Below are positions 14,904 to 22,930 of a DNA stretch of 37,665 nt, piece after piece. Below the pieces are notes generated by a model. That model was not told where the DNA came from. It saw only the letters and a program-made list of their open reading frames with translations, and searched no databases. The position numbers and the translations under genes were made by a program. Within the stretch, counting starts at the first letter, position 1; each line of letters begins with the position of its first letter. Source of the stretch: a virus; the IMG/VR virus record IMGVR_UViG_3300034110_000147, positions 1 through 37,665 of that record, one strand, 5' to 3'.

Positions 14904-15647
14904 TCAGCCTACGGAGAATGATACAGGTTCTTCGTAGGTATCTCTCAATTGTTCTTCAAGTTGTTGTATCTCTTGCACTGACTCATCGAAAATTTGCTGG
15001 CCGTTAACAGTAACACCACCCAGCAACTGAATCTCACCATGTTTTTTCATGTTGTTACCCCATTGTTGCTTAATAAGAGCAGTAGCGTATTGCTTCAACC
15101 ACTTATCTTCCCATGCACTTTGGTCTTCATCAGGGTTAATCTTTTTATGCACATGAAGTAAAACAAGCATGTTTTCTTTAAGATTGTCTCCATCCCTGAA
15201 GATCATCAGTTTGTTCTTGTGCTTAGTATACTCGAAGCGCTCAGTTGTGTTGATTAGATCATTAATCTCATTGATGCTAGTCACCGTCAGATAATACTGC
15301 ACCATGTCCATAGGTTGGAAAGGTGACATGTTTTGAATCATGTACTGATAGCGATATGAGAACAAGTCACCCGCACCACTAACAGAGTCCAATAGACTTG
15401 ACTTAATCAGTTGATCTACAACATGGATATCTGATGGTAATGTGATATAACCATTAACAACATCCTCTGCTGTTATTTTGTAACCAAGCCACGCTTTTTC
15501 AGTTGCATCGAAGTGCTTCTCTTGCCATACTTGAATTGCTTCATCTATACGGTCATTGATTTGAGGAGCAGCAACGTTGATACGGATAACAGGCTTGCCT
15601 AATTTTCTTAAGCAGTATTCTGCGAAGTCGTTTCTGCTGTTTATCAT
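14904..15647 (-). CDS. 13: Neck protein gp13
   Basis: A 247-residue protein (T4 gp13 is 309). It acts with gp14 in closing the head. N-terminus FAEYCLRKLGKPVIRINVAA then IDEAIQVWQEKHFD parallels T4 [20 protein letters not shown] and ALELYGEYHFD. The C-terminus KQYATALIKQQWG and LLGGVTVNGQQIFDES parallels T4 VKDYATALAKELNG and LPGGVTIDGQRLIEEA. The frame is open to a TTG at 15659, but the ATG at 15647 forms an ATGA overlap with the preceding gene and has GGGTGG before it, so it is preferred. Confidence 0.92.
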   Translation of the reverse strand: MINSRNDFAEYCLRKLGKPVIRINVAAPQINDRIDEAIQVWQEKHFDATEKAWLGYKITAEDVVNGYITLPSDIHVVDQLIKSSLLDSVSGAGDLFSYRYQYMIQNMSPFQPMDMVQYYLTVTSINEINDLINTTERFEYTKHKNKLMIFRDGDNLKENMLVLLHVHKKINPDEDQSAWEDKWLKQYATALIKQQWGNNMKKHGEIQLLGGVTVNGQQIFDESVQEIQQLEEQLRDTYEEPVSFSVG

Positions 15648-16192
15648 AACACCACCCAATCCGCACCTTGCTCAACTGTAACCGTAACACCATTGTTCAC
15701 AGTAGGGCTGACTGATACAGCACCTTGCCCTGCTGGTACTGTGGCACTTGCTTCAATCACGCGGTCAAAATATAGCATGCTAGTAGCAGATGACGCGGTG
15801 GCAACAGGTGTCACAAAAGGAGTTCTCAAATCAGTATAACTGATTATAGATGTACCATTAGTTTGGAAACCCCACAAAGGAATGATATACTTAGAAGGCA
15901 CTGTTGAGATAGGATGTGCAACTAACTGAGTAGGTAAACCTGGTTTCTTATAGATACAAACAACCGATGTGGTTGACGGAGGTAAACTCACCACAGAGAT
16001 GGGAACGTCTATCACAGTAGACATCTCTCTGAACTTACCTGCTAAAATTTTAGCATTCAGCCCGACTGATGTTGTGTCAAATTTAAAACCATTGCTAGGG
16101 TCAGCGGTTAATGATTGAACTTCTTGACCCATTGCATTGATCTTGTTCATCCAGACAGTGAACGTGTCATTTAAAAGAATTTGTTCTATCAT
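15644..16192 (-). CDS. Putative virion structural protein (tail/neck)
   Basis: A 182-residue protein with no T4 counterpart that I recognise. It starts IEQILLNDTFTVWMNKINAM, a segment type that begins many tail-fibre and virion-associated proteins of T4-like phages. It then has Ser/Thr/Val/Pro-rich beta sequence with almost no charged residues, as expected for a structural protein. ATGA overlaps on both sides tie it to the 70-residue gene and gene 13. It occupies the place of T4 wac (fibritin), but lacks an obvious coiled coil. Confidence 0.7.
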   Translation of the reverse strand: MIEQILLNDTFTVWMNKINAMGQEVQSLTADPSNGFKFDTTSVGLNAKILAGKFREMSTVIDVPISVVSLPPSTTSVVCIYKKPGLPTQLVAHPISTVPSKYIIPLWGFQTNGTSIISYTDLRTPFVTPVATASSATSMLYFDRVIEASATVPAGQGAVSVSPTVNNGVTVTVEQGADWVVL

Positions 16193-16401
16193 TTTGATAA
16201 TATCCTTAAAATATTAGATAACATGTCTTTGACATCTGCCATCTCACTTTTTAGATTTGCTATGTCATTTTTTTGTTGTTCTTCCAGTTCACGGCGTTTA
16301 ACAATGCTGTTAAACGCCTCTTGATCTGTGTTGATTATGCAGTTAGTTTCAGGGTCTCTTTTCAAATGCGAGTGCCCTTCTACACTGACCAACTTTGTCA
16401 T
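16189..16401 (-). CDS. Small coiled-coil protein
   Basis: A 70-residue protein: a short N-terminal segment (SVEGHSHLKRDPETNCIIN) and a C-terminal helix of about 40 residues with a heptad-like pattern (ELEEQQKNDIANLKSEMADV, then KDMLSNILRIL). Small proteins of this build, often with the VEGHSHLKRD-type start, occur beside structural genes in T4-like phages; their role is unknown to me. Starts one base after the giant gene's stop with TAGGGG as ribosome-binding site, and overlaps the next gene by ATGA. Confidence 0.75.
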   Translation of the reverse strand: MTKLVSVEGHSHLKRDPETNCIINTDQEAFNSIVKRRELEEQQKNDIANLKSEMADVKDMLSNILRILSK

Positions 16402-16402
16402 A

Positions 16403-19400
16403 CTATACCCCTAACGCTATGCCTCTGAACCGTTTAACCCTAGGAATGTTGCAAGCTGATGTACTTAACATCACTATCTTAAACTGATAGAAGCTGAACG
16501 GCGATGTAAACAAGTGTTCGAACGTTGTTTCAACAAATTCACTTGTTGAAGACAGTGCGCTGATAACTGGAATGTCAGTCCAGGTGCCTGCGTTCACTTC
16601 AGACTCGCTATTACCTACTCTTGCATACAGTTTAATTTCTGAACCATAAGGCAGTGACAAGTCTGCGTAAACTCTTAAGAACTTACCTGCAGTCGCTAAA
16701 CCAAATGTCTTAGTTATATATCGGGCAGCGGCATTACCTTGACCTTGAATGGTTTCAGTCACCACCGCCGGGCTGTTAACTCTGTTAGACACACCAATTA
16801 AACCAACACGTTCCACGTCAATGACTGGAGATATGTTTGAACTTTGAGTGCTCATAGTAGCAGTTAACACACCTGAGTTCACAAATGGTCTACCTGCTTC
16901 ATCCGCTGAGTTACAAATCATCAGAGGTTGTAACAAGTCCAGGTTCTCGTTAATTGGAACAGGGAACGCGAGTGTTGGTGTGTACGCTGTTTCAATACCG
17001 TTTAACGATTTTGAAGTAATACCACGATAGTTCCAGTTAACAGTTGTGTTCTCGAACAATAACTGCTGTGCCATAGGCTGTATCGTACACAGTTGGACGT
17101 TCTTTGCAGCCGCTACCACAGCACCGCCAAATCTTCCGCTGCTTGTGGCAGTGGATGTAGACACGACTGTAACGGTATCTAAGTCCACTACTGCCGTCAC
17201 AACATGAATTCTATTTAAGCTAGTATCTGTTATACCATTGGCACCTACAGCACCTCTAACGTTGAACGATGAACCTGCCACCAATCCATGATTAGGAATT
17301 GTGAATTGTAAGGCAGTTGAGCCCATTGTAGAAGTGATTGGGTTCAGTGCAAGGTTAACCATCTCAGTACCACTAGACACAAACTTAGCCTGGCCTACCA
17401 CACCAGTTGAGAACTTAGCTGCGTTCAGTTTGAACTTCATATCTGACAGTTGTTCAGCAGACCATGTGCTACTGTTCTGTGACTTGAACATCACACCAAC
17501 GTATGGTTGTTTCGAGATCAATGAAGTGTTACCCACAGTGTTCTCACCCATTGTTGCGATGTACGCATTGTACGAGTTGCAGTTAGACAATACCACGAAA
17601 CAGTATTCTTGGCCATCTGCTAAGTACACTGGTGAACTGAACTTGAAATTAGTGGCAGTTACCGCATTGGTAGACACATTAACCTGAGAAGGTTTTAACG
17701 TAACGACGCTATATGGTACCACTGTCTGGCCTGGGTATCCGTTAACCATATTTCTAATTTCAATTGAAACTGGAACTGACGGATCTTTACTAGCAAAGAA
17801 CAAGTCGATACTGGTTAAGAAGATACCGCCTTTCTTATCAACTAAGAATGACTGTGCTAATGGATCTCTAAACACCACACGAGTATCAACTGCTTGAGTG
17901 ATTTGTCTTGTGGCAACAATTGACTGACTTCTTGTGATCAATGTACCTGCAGCAGTGTATTCAGCATCGGCTGTTGATATAGACTGAACGCGGTTGTTTG
18001 CTGGGTTATCAATTAAGGTGAACTGCTTAGTACCAGTTCTGAACTTAACTGTCCCATCATTAGGGATTAAGAAATCACCTGTTATCTCGCCATCATTGTT
18101 AGTGATTAACGACTCGCCGTATACACCTTCACTCATGCGACAGTAAGCACTCACATCCACGTTGTCGAAGAACGGGTACACTCTGCTTCTTGGCATCAAA
18201 CCTTTTGCCATGAATTGCACTGTTCTAGATCTCATGTATGGGATAACGTTTCTGTTAACTTCACGGTCGTTAACTACAGAAATATCAGTTGTCTGAGTAG
18301 TTCTGATAGTTGTTACGATGTTACCAGTGGTCACCACAGATTGTGCTGCAGATGTTTCACCAGTCCAGTTCAATGACCAGCTGTTCCATTGCTGTGTTAA
18401 ATTGCCGTTGTTGAACACACGGTACGTGACATCAGGTGCAACATATCTTGTATCAAACCAAGTATCACTTGCCGGAGTTAAATTAATCTCACCTACCCAG
18501 TTGTAAACTGCGTATGGGTTGACGTTCATTGTTCCAGATGCTTGACCTTGGTAAATGAATGTTTCTTCCACGTATGGCAACGTGATCAGTGAGCCCGTTT
18601 TCATCACACCAGTAGATTCTAAGTTGTTGAAGTCAAAGTCAACAAACTCTGATGAAAATTCAGGTCTTAATGTCTTAGACTCAGACGCGATAGAACACTT
18701 ATAGTCACCCAGAGTGAAGTTGCCTACGCTGTGGTCTACAAAGTTGTCTACGATAAAGCCATTCTTGAATCTGTTGTTACCACCTGCATCCAAAATTTGT
18801 AAAGATGCTGTATCGCTCTCTAATAGGCTCAGAGTTGTGTAGTATTCCAGGTTAGATACGCGGTCTTCTAATTTACCGATGTCTCTCATTGTGTAACGTC
18901 TGTTATTGATAAACTCTGATTGGATATCTTTAACTGACTTAACATAAGGAGGAATATTCAGTCTGTAAATGGCCATTGCGTTATCTGGAGTTGGCGGCTC
19001 ATTTGGTGTTAAAGATGGTACACCTTTAATGATACCAAAGTCCCCACGTGATGACACATAGACTTTATCAATACGCGGCAGATAATACTCAACGTCGACT
19101 GTAACACGACCAAACGGTGAAGGCGTTTCTGTGATTGAAGATGTGCTAGACCTGAAGTCGATATAATCAGTCAGGCTGTAGCTAGTGTTATTCTGTACAA
19201 TGCTTGGAATTTCTTCGTAAGGTACATCATACGACTCTACTGAGAAGTAGTCACCTGGGCCATGCTCAAAGTATTTGAACTCAATGATCACGTCAGCAGA
19301 TGGTGTTGACTCGGTAGGGTTCAACTCAATGTAAGATGTTTGGTATGTATCTAAGTTAGAGTTGGTTACTAACTTGTAAGAAGACATACGATCAATACCG

Positions 19401-21277
19401 TTCTCTTTAATGCTAACGATTTTGTATACATCTGATCTGTCAAGGGTGAATCTACGATTTACCATCTGTGCTGGAGTTTTAGTTACAGACACTGATGTAG
19501 TCGTTTTAGATTTTCTTGTAGCAGTTTGTTTGATAACTTCAGCGTTAACCAACGCAGGTAAAGATGCGTAAGGAGAACCAAAGTCCACAATTAAAGACTT
19601 TCCAAGTGGAGTACCGGCCAGAGTAGAAATTGTGGCCACGTCTCTTATTGGATGCCCTACAACATTACCATGAAACACTTTAGCCAACGGCAGTGTGAAT
19701 ACTTCATTGTTGCTTGCAGTGATTGTTAATTTACCAGTAGAGTCAGTCACACCGGCAAACGATCTACGAACAGGGAATGTCACATCGCTGATGGTTTTAA
19801 CGTTAGAGATTGGTAATCTGAACACTGCACCTGAGTAAATTGCATCCTGTAGGCCTCTAGGCGTAGCACAAGTAGCAGTCCAAGCCTGGTTAGCACAATA
19901 TACACCGGTCGCAATGTTTAAAAATCTACTATCGTTAACTGGAATCTCAGGCTCACCTGGAGCAGCTACCATTGAAGACCTTACATCATATAGATACAAT
20001 GCAGTCTTACCTGAAGCATTGTTGTATTCTGCGTAACGAACTCTTGCAGAACCAATAGCAGGCATTAAAGGCGATACACCATCTGATGGCGGGTTGTCAG
20101 GGTGAAACGTGATCACATCTTGGTTGTTGAAAGACAGAACTTTATTCATACCTTCAACAAGAACAAAGTGACCCACAGGTGTGATTGCACTAATGTTATT
20201 GTCACTAGCAGTAGTTCTAGTCTTTTCAGTAGTCAAGTATTCAGTGATAGACGACTCTACTTCAAACCCTTTGACGTATGCTTTACCTGGCTCTACGCCA
20301 ACAACGAATTTAGTCGTGTCACCTGCTGGATACAAACCATCATTTGTTCCAGTGTCTTTATGTTCTCTTAAACGTAACCCGAATGACTTAACAGTATAGT
20401 CACCTGACTCATCGTATGTACGGCGAGCCAACGTTTCTTCTAATACGTTATAGTTAGGCCCGCGTGCTTTGCGCTTTAAAGTACCGTTCTCAAACGCTGC
20501 TAACTCAATGAAGTTGTTTCTGTCAAAAGCAGATGCTGCGTCGTACACTTCTAAGAACAACGTTTTCTTCAGGCGGTCAGCACCAATCGCATTATAGTTA
20601 GGCGAGCCGTTTGCATTATCAAACAAAGAAGCATCATCAGCTGATGTAACAATCTTTTCAGATAAGCGGAAACCTACAATAACACTAGGTTCAGAAGAGT
20701 ATTTGCTTAACAGGATACGTTGCTTATCTGTTCTGATGAAGTGTCCATTGATATAGAAAATACCAGCAGCGATATCAAATACAGATGCCTTACCTGTGCT
20801 AATGATTGTACCTGCAGCAATAGCATTACCGTTGCTTAAAAACAGAGTGAAAGCCTCACCCGCAACAAAACCAGGAGACGCATTGTCACCATCTATATGG
20901 CGTAAATAAAATGTCACTGGATCTGCGATAGTGTTTGCTGTATGTTGAACGATGATTGCTTTCTTAGTAGTACCAGTCTTAACAATTGATACCTCACCAT
21001 TGCTCAACATGTCTTTAATGTTAGCATAGTCAACACCGCTCACAGTCACGAATTCGTAAGCTAGGTTGAAGTTAAATTCACCAGGGATTACCATTGATCC
21101 GTTTTCAAATACATGATCACCGAATCGTTGGACTTGAGTTTGCAGCAATGTTTGCAGCTGGTTCAGTTCTCGTACCTGAACTGCCCTGCCCGGCTTAAAC
21201 AGAATTTGATGAAAATTCTTAAGTTCATTATGGTCATCAAAATATGGTGACGCAAAAGTGTTTACGTTGTTAGACAT
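16403..21277 (-). CDS. Giant DUF4815-type tail/baseplate structural protein (1624 residues)
   Basis: The largest gene in the window. The N-terminus has SPYFDDHNELKNFHQILFKP, GRAVQVRELNQLQTLLQTQV and RFGDHVFENGSMVIPGEFN, the pattern of the DUF4815 domain found in large virion proteins of cyanophages and related T4-like phages. The rest is beta-rich with few cysteines. Late sections contain a glycine-rich, receptor-like part (HGLVAGSSFNVRGA) and jelly-roll-like segments (FKFSSPVYLADGQEYCFVVL) that look like fibre or adhesin domains. It lies between gene 8 and gene 13, where T4 has 9, 10, 11, 12 and wac, so it may combine several wedge/fibre roles; this is inference. Shine-Dalgarno TAGGAC. Confidence 0.8.
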   Translation of the reverse strand: MSNNVNTFASPYFDDHNELKNFHQILFKPGRAVQVRELNQLQTLLQTQVQRFGDHVFENGSMVIPGEFNFNLAYEFVTVSGVDYANIKDMLSNGEVSIVKTGTTKKAIIVQHTANTIADPVTFYLRHIDGDNASPGFVAGEAFTLFLSNGNAIAAGTIISTGKASVFDIAAGIFYINGHFIRTDKQRILLSKYSSEPSVIVGFRLSEKIVTSADDASLFDNANGSPNYNAIGADRLKKTLFLEVYDAASAFDRNNFIELAAFENGTLKRKARGPNYNVLEETLARRTYDESGDYTVKSFGLRLREHKDTGTNDGLYPAGDTTKFVVGVEPGKAYVKGFEVESSITEYLTTEKTRTTASDNNISAITPVGHFVLVEGMNKVLSFNNQDVITFHPDNPPSDGVSPLMPAIGSARVRYAEYNNASGKTALYLYDVRSSMVAAPGEPEIPVNDSRFLNIATGVYCANQAWTATCATPRGLQDAIYSGAVFRLPISNVKTISDVTFPVRRSFAGVTDSTGKLTITASNNEVFTLPLAKVFHGNVVGHPIRDVATISTLAGTPLGKSLIVDFGSPYASLPALVNAEVIKQTATRKSKTTTSVSVTKTPAQMVNRRFTLDRSDVYKIVSIKENGIDRMSSYKLVTNSNLDTYQTSYIELNPTESTPSADVIIEFKYFEHGPGDYFSVESYDVPYEEIPSIVQNNTSYSLTDYIDFRSSTSSITETPSPFGRVTVDVEYYLPRIDKVYVSSRGDFGIIKGVPSLTPNEPPTPDNAMAIYRLNIPPYVKSVKDIQSEFINNRRYTMRDIGKLEDRVSNLEYYTTLSLLESDTASLQILDAGGNNRFKNGFIVDNFVDHSVGNFTLGDYKCSIASESKTLRPEFSSEFVDFDFNNLESTGVMKTGSLITLPYVEETFIYQGQASGTMNVNPYAVYNWVGEINLTPASDTWFDTRYVAPDVTYRVFNNGNLTQQWNSWSLNWTGETSAAQSVVTTGNIVTTIRTTQTTDISVVNDREVNRNVIPYMRSRTVQFMAKGLMPRSRVYPFFDNVDVSAYCRMSEGVYGESLITNNDGEITGDFLIPNDGTVKFRTGTKQFTLIDNPANNRVQSISTADAEYTAAGTLITRSQSIVATRQITQAVDTRVVFRDPLAQSFLVDKKGGIFLTSIDLFFASKDPSVPVSIEIRNMVNGYPGQTVVPYSVVTLKPSQVNVSTNAVTATNFKFSSPVYLADGQEYCFVVLSNCNSYNAYIATMGENTVGNTSLISKQPYVGVMFKSQNSSTWSAEQLSDMKFKLNAAKFSTGVVGQAKFVSSGTEMVNLALNPITSTMGSTALQFTIPNHGLVAGSSFNVRGAVGANGITDTSLNRIHVVTAVVDLDTVTVVSTSTATSSGRFGGAVVAAAKNVQLCTIQPMAQQLLFENTTVNWNYRGITSKSLNGIETAYTPTLAFPVPINENLDLLQPLMICNSADEAGRPFVNSGVLTATMSTQSSNISPVIDVERVGLIGVSNRVNSPAVVTETIQGQGNAAARYITKTFGLATAGKFLRVYADLSLPYGSEIKLYARVGNSESEVNAGTWTDIPVISALSSTSEFVETTFEHLFTSPFSFYQFKIVMLSTSACNIPRVKRFRGIALGV

Positions 21278-21305
21278 GCTCTAGTCCTATTTTTGTCATA
21301 TTCTT

Positions 21306-21313
21306 TATTTAGT
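21306..21313 (-). promoter_or_regulatory. Variant late promoter ACTAAATA for the giant tail gene
   Basis: Minus-strand ACTAAATA 29 bases upstream of the gene start, touching the gene 8 stop codon. Same octamer and spacing as in front of gene 14. Confidence 0.45.
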
Positions 21314-22617
21314 TAGAAAGTAATAACCATCCTAACTTCTTCGGTTTGTTCAACTGATCTAACAATAGGTGTTCTGTTTGACATATACAGAAATTCGCCA
21401 GTGTGCTTAACAATATCAGTAGCACTACCCGCTGGCAGGTTGAAAACGATGTTAGTGTCATTAGTCACGTTCAAGACACTTCTTGTGACGCCATTAACCG
21501 TGAACGTCTCGTTCTGAACAAAGTCACCTGTCACACCACTAAGCCAAATTCTGTTCACATCTGACTCTACTAACATAATGTTGCCAGTTGCGCCTGAGCT
21601 ACTGCCAGTAACAGTTTGTCCTGATTGTAAGCCTGAGGTAGAGTCCAAAATCATATTAGCACCTAGAGCGTTAGACAGCGGTTTATGTAGCAACCCTGTT
21701 TGTCTAAAAGATGTGATAGGCAGTTTGCCACCTTCATCACCTACTAGGTCAATTTTAATCATCTTATGGTATCCGCCTAACTCTGCCTTAGCATTTGAGC
21801 CATGGCCTTTTAACGGAGACAAAATAGCAGTTGCTGTTGCACCACCACCACCACCAATAGTGACTGTAGCAGTTGTATAGTTAATGCCTGGGTTACCGAT
21901 TATGATTTTATCAATCTTACCAGTGACAGAGTTAACAACAGCAGTAGCAGTAGCACCTGTACCATCACCGCTGATAGTGATAATAGGTGGAGTTGCTACT
22001 AAGTAACCAGAGCCAGGGTCAGTCACAACAACATGGTGAATACCACCAACGACTGCTGATTGCTGTACGTTCCACTGAGCTGAACCATCGTTAACGGACA
22101 GTGAGTAAATTGGAACCCAATCCTGAGTCAAGAAGTTTGCAACATCACCCACACGAACGGTATACATGTATTTCCAAATATAACCATCTGGAGTTTGAAA
22201 CGGTGTGATCTGGTTGGAACTAGGCTTAACAGTAGACGGGCCACCCAATGAGTTGCTTAAGCATTTGTACACATGAAACTCGTCAGTCATCACATAGAAT
22301 TTGTACTTAGTGCCGTCTTGTTTTCTGTTCTCAGTGATGTCAATACGATGATCAAAGAAATCGTAAACCACACCGCTAGTCCAAGAGTATCTAGGGATAA
22401 CAGAGCAGATGTTAGTTGCTTGGATTTTCTTAATACCTAAAATGTCGTTTGCTACATTCAGATAGTTGGCTGATTCACCTGCCACTGCTGGTGGAACTAA
22501 GTCATCTGGCCAAGGTGTAGACTTGCCGATGTAAACGTATGTAGGTTTAGAAGAGATAGACGCGGCTAACGCATCTGAGTTTAACACTCTTAAAGAATTC
22601 GTAATTGCACTTGGCAT
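21313..22617 (-). CDS. 8: Baseplate wedge protein gp8 with repeat insertion
   Basis: A 434-residue protein (T4 gp8 is 334). The two ends match T4 gp8: TYVYIGKSTPWPDD at 26-39 (T4 IFITFGRSEPWSS), VIPRYSWTSG (T4 VIPRRDWGDT), DGYIWKYMYTV (T4 DGYVWEYLFEI), ITSFRQTGLLHKPL (T4 GFRQISIITNPLEA), and the C-terminus HTGEFLYMSNRTPIVRSVEQ (T4 HSGEMIYMENRPPIIMAMDQ). Two copies of a glycine-rich repeat (194-229 and 235-267) and another glycine-rich unit (329-380) are inserted. The frame is open to 22725, but the ATG at 22617 begins the homologous part and lies after the late promoter, so it is chosen. Confidence 0.88.
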   Translation of the reverse strand: MPSAITNSLRVLNSDALAASISSKPTYVYIGKSTPWPDDLVPPAVAGESANYLNVANDILGIKKIQATNICSVIPRYSWTSGVVYDFFDHRIDITENRKQDGTKYKFYVMTDEFHVYKCLSNSLGGPSTVKPSSNQITPFQTPDGYIWKYMYTVRVGDVANFLTQDWVPIYSLSVNDGSAQWNVQQSAVVGGIHHVVVTDPGSGYLVATPPIITISGDGTGATATAVVNSVTGKIDKIIIGNPGINYTTATVTIGGGGGATATAILSPLKGHGSNAKAELGGYHKMIKIDLVGDEGGKLPITSFRQTGLLHKPLSNALGANMILDSTSGLQSGQTVTGSSSGATGNIMLVESDVNRIWLSGVTGDFVQNETFTVNGVTRSVLNVTNDTNIVFNLPAGSATDIVKHTGEFLYMSNRTPIVRSVEQTEEVRMVITF

Positions 22618-22655
22618 GGAAGTCGCCCCTGTTTTTAAATTTAACGCATTTGAGT

Positions 22656-22663
22656 TATTTATG
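22656..22663 (-). promoter_or_regulatory. Late promoter CATAAATA for gene 8
   Basis: Minus-strand CATAAATA, 39 bases upstream of the gene 8 start. It directly abuts the plus-strand -35 box at 22664. Confidence 0.65.
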
Positions 22664-22692
22664 TTGACAAATGCTGAAAGACATGTAAAAAT
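22664..22692 (+). promoter_or_regulatory. Candidate sigma70 promoter of the replication block
   Basis: TTGACA at 22664-22669, 17-base spacer, then AAAAAT at 22687-22692 preceded by TG (extended -10). The -35 is perfect and the -10 poor, so strength is uncertain. It stands at the divergence point before the long plus-strand gene series. Confidence 0.5.
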
Positions 22693-22723
22693 GCGCTTAT
22701 ACAAAATTGAAAGGTGAACTAAC

Positions 22724-22930
22724 ATGAATGTCGTAATGTGTGTGACTCTAGGTACAAGTGCCGTTACACTGTGGACAACAGCAATGCTAGCATTCTGTTA
22801 CTTATGTTCACATGTTGTCATTGACAACGGTAATAAAGTTTTAAGAAGAGCACTTGGCACTTCTGCTAAGTGGTTCAGTTTGAGCATTGCAATCTTTATC
22901 GTTGCTGCTATCATGGAGAAAGTGAAATGA
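22724..22930 (+). CDS. Small membrane protein (two transmembrane segments)
   Basis: A 68-residue protein with hydrophobic segments at about 5-30 (TSAVTLWTTAMLAFCYLC) and 47-63 (WFSLSIAIFIVAAIM), joined by a basic loop (KVLRRALGTSAK). It has a good ribosome-binding site (AAGGTG) and is coupled by ATGA overlap to the kinase-phosphatase gene. No family recognised. A holin-like role is conceivable from topology alone, but its place at the head of the replication block argues against it. Confidence 0.7.
   Translation: MNVVMCVTLGTSAVTLWTTAMLAFCYLCSHVVIDNGNKVLRRALGTSAKWFSLSIAIFIVAAIMEKVK

Noticed and set aside
20102-20399. Plus-strand open frames inside the giant tail gene
   Set aside because: Overlapping frames opposite a long, well-supported gene, with poor starts and no recognisable composition; they are shadows.
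22618-22725. Upstream extension of gene 8 to 22725
   Set aside because: It would read through the late promoter and the divergent sigma70 promoter; similarity to gp8 starts at 22617.
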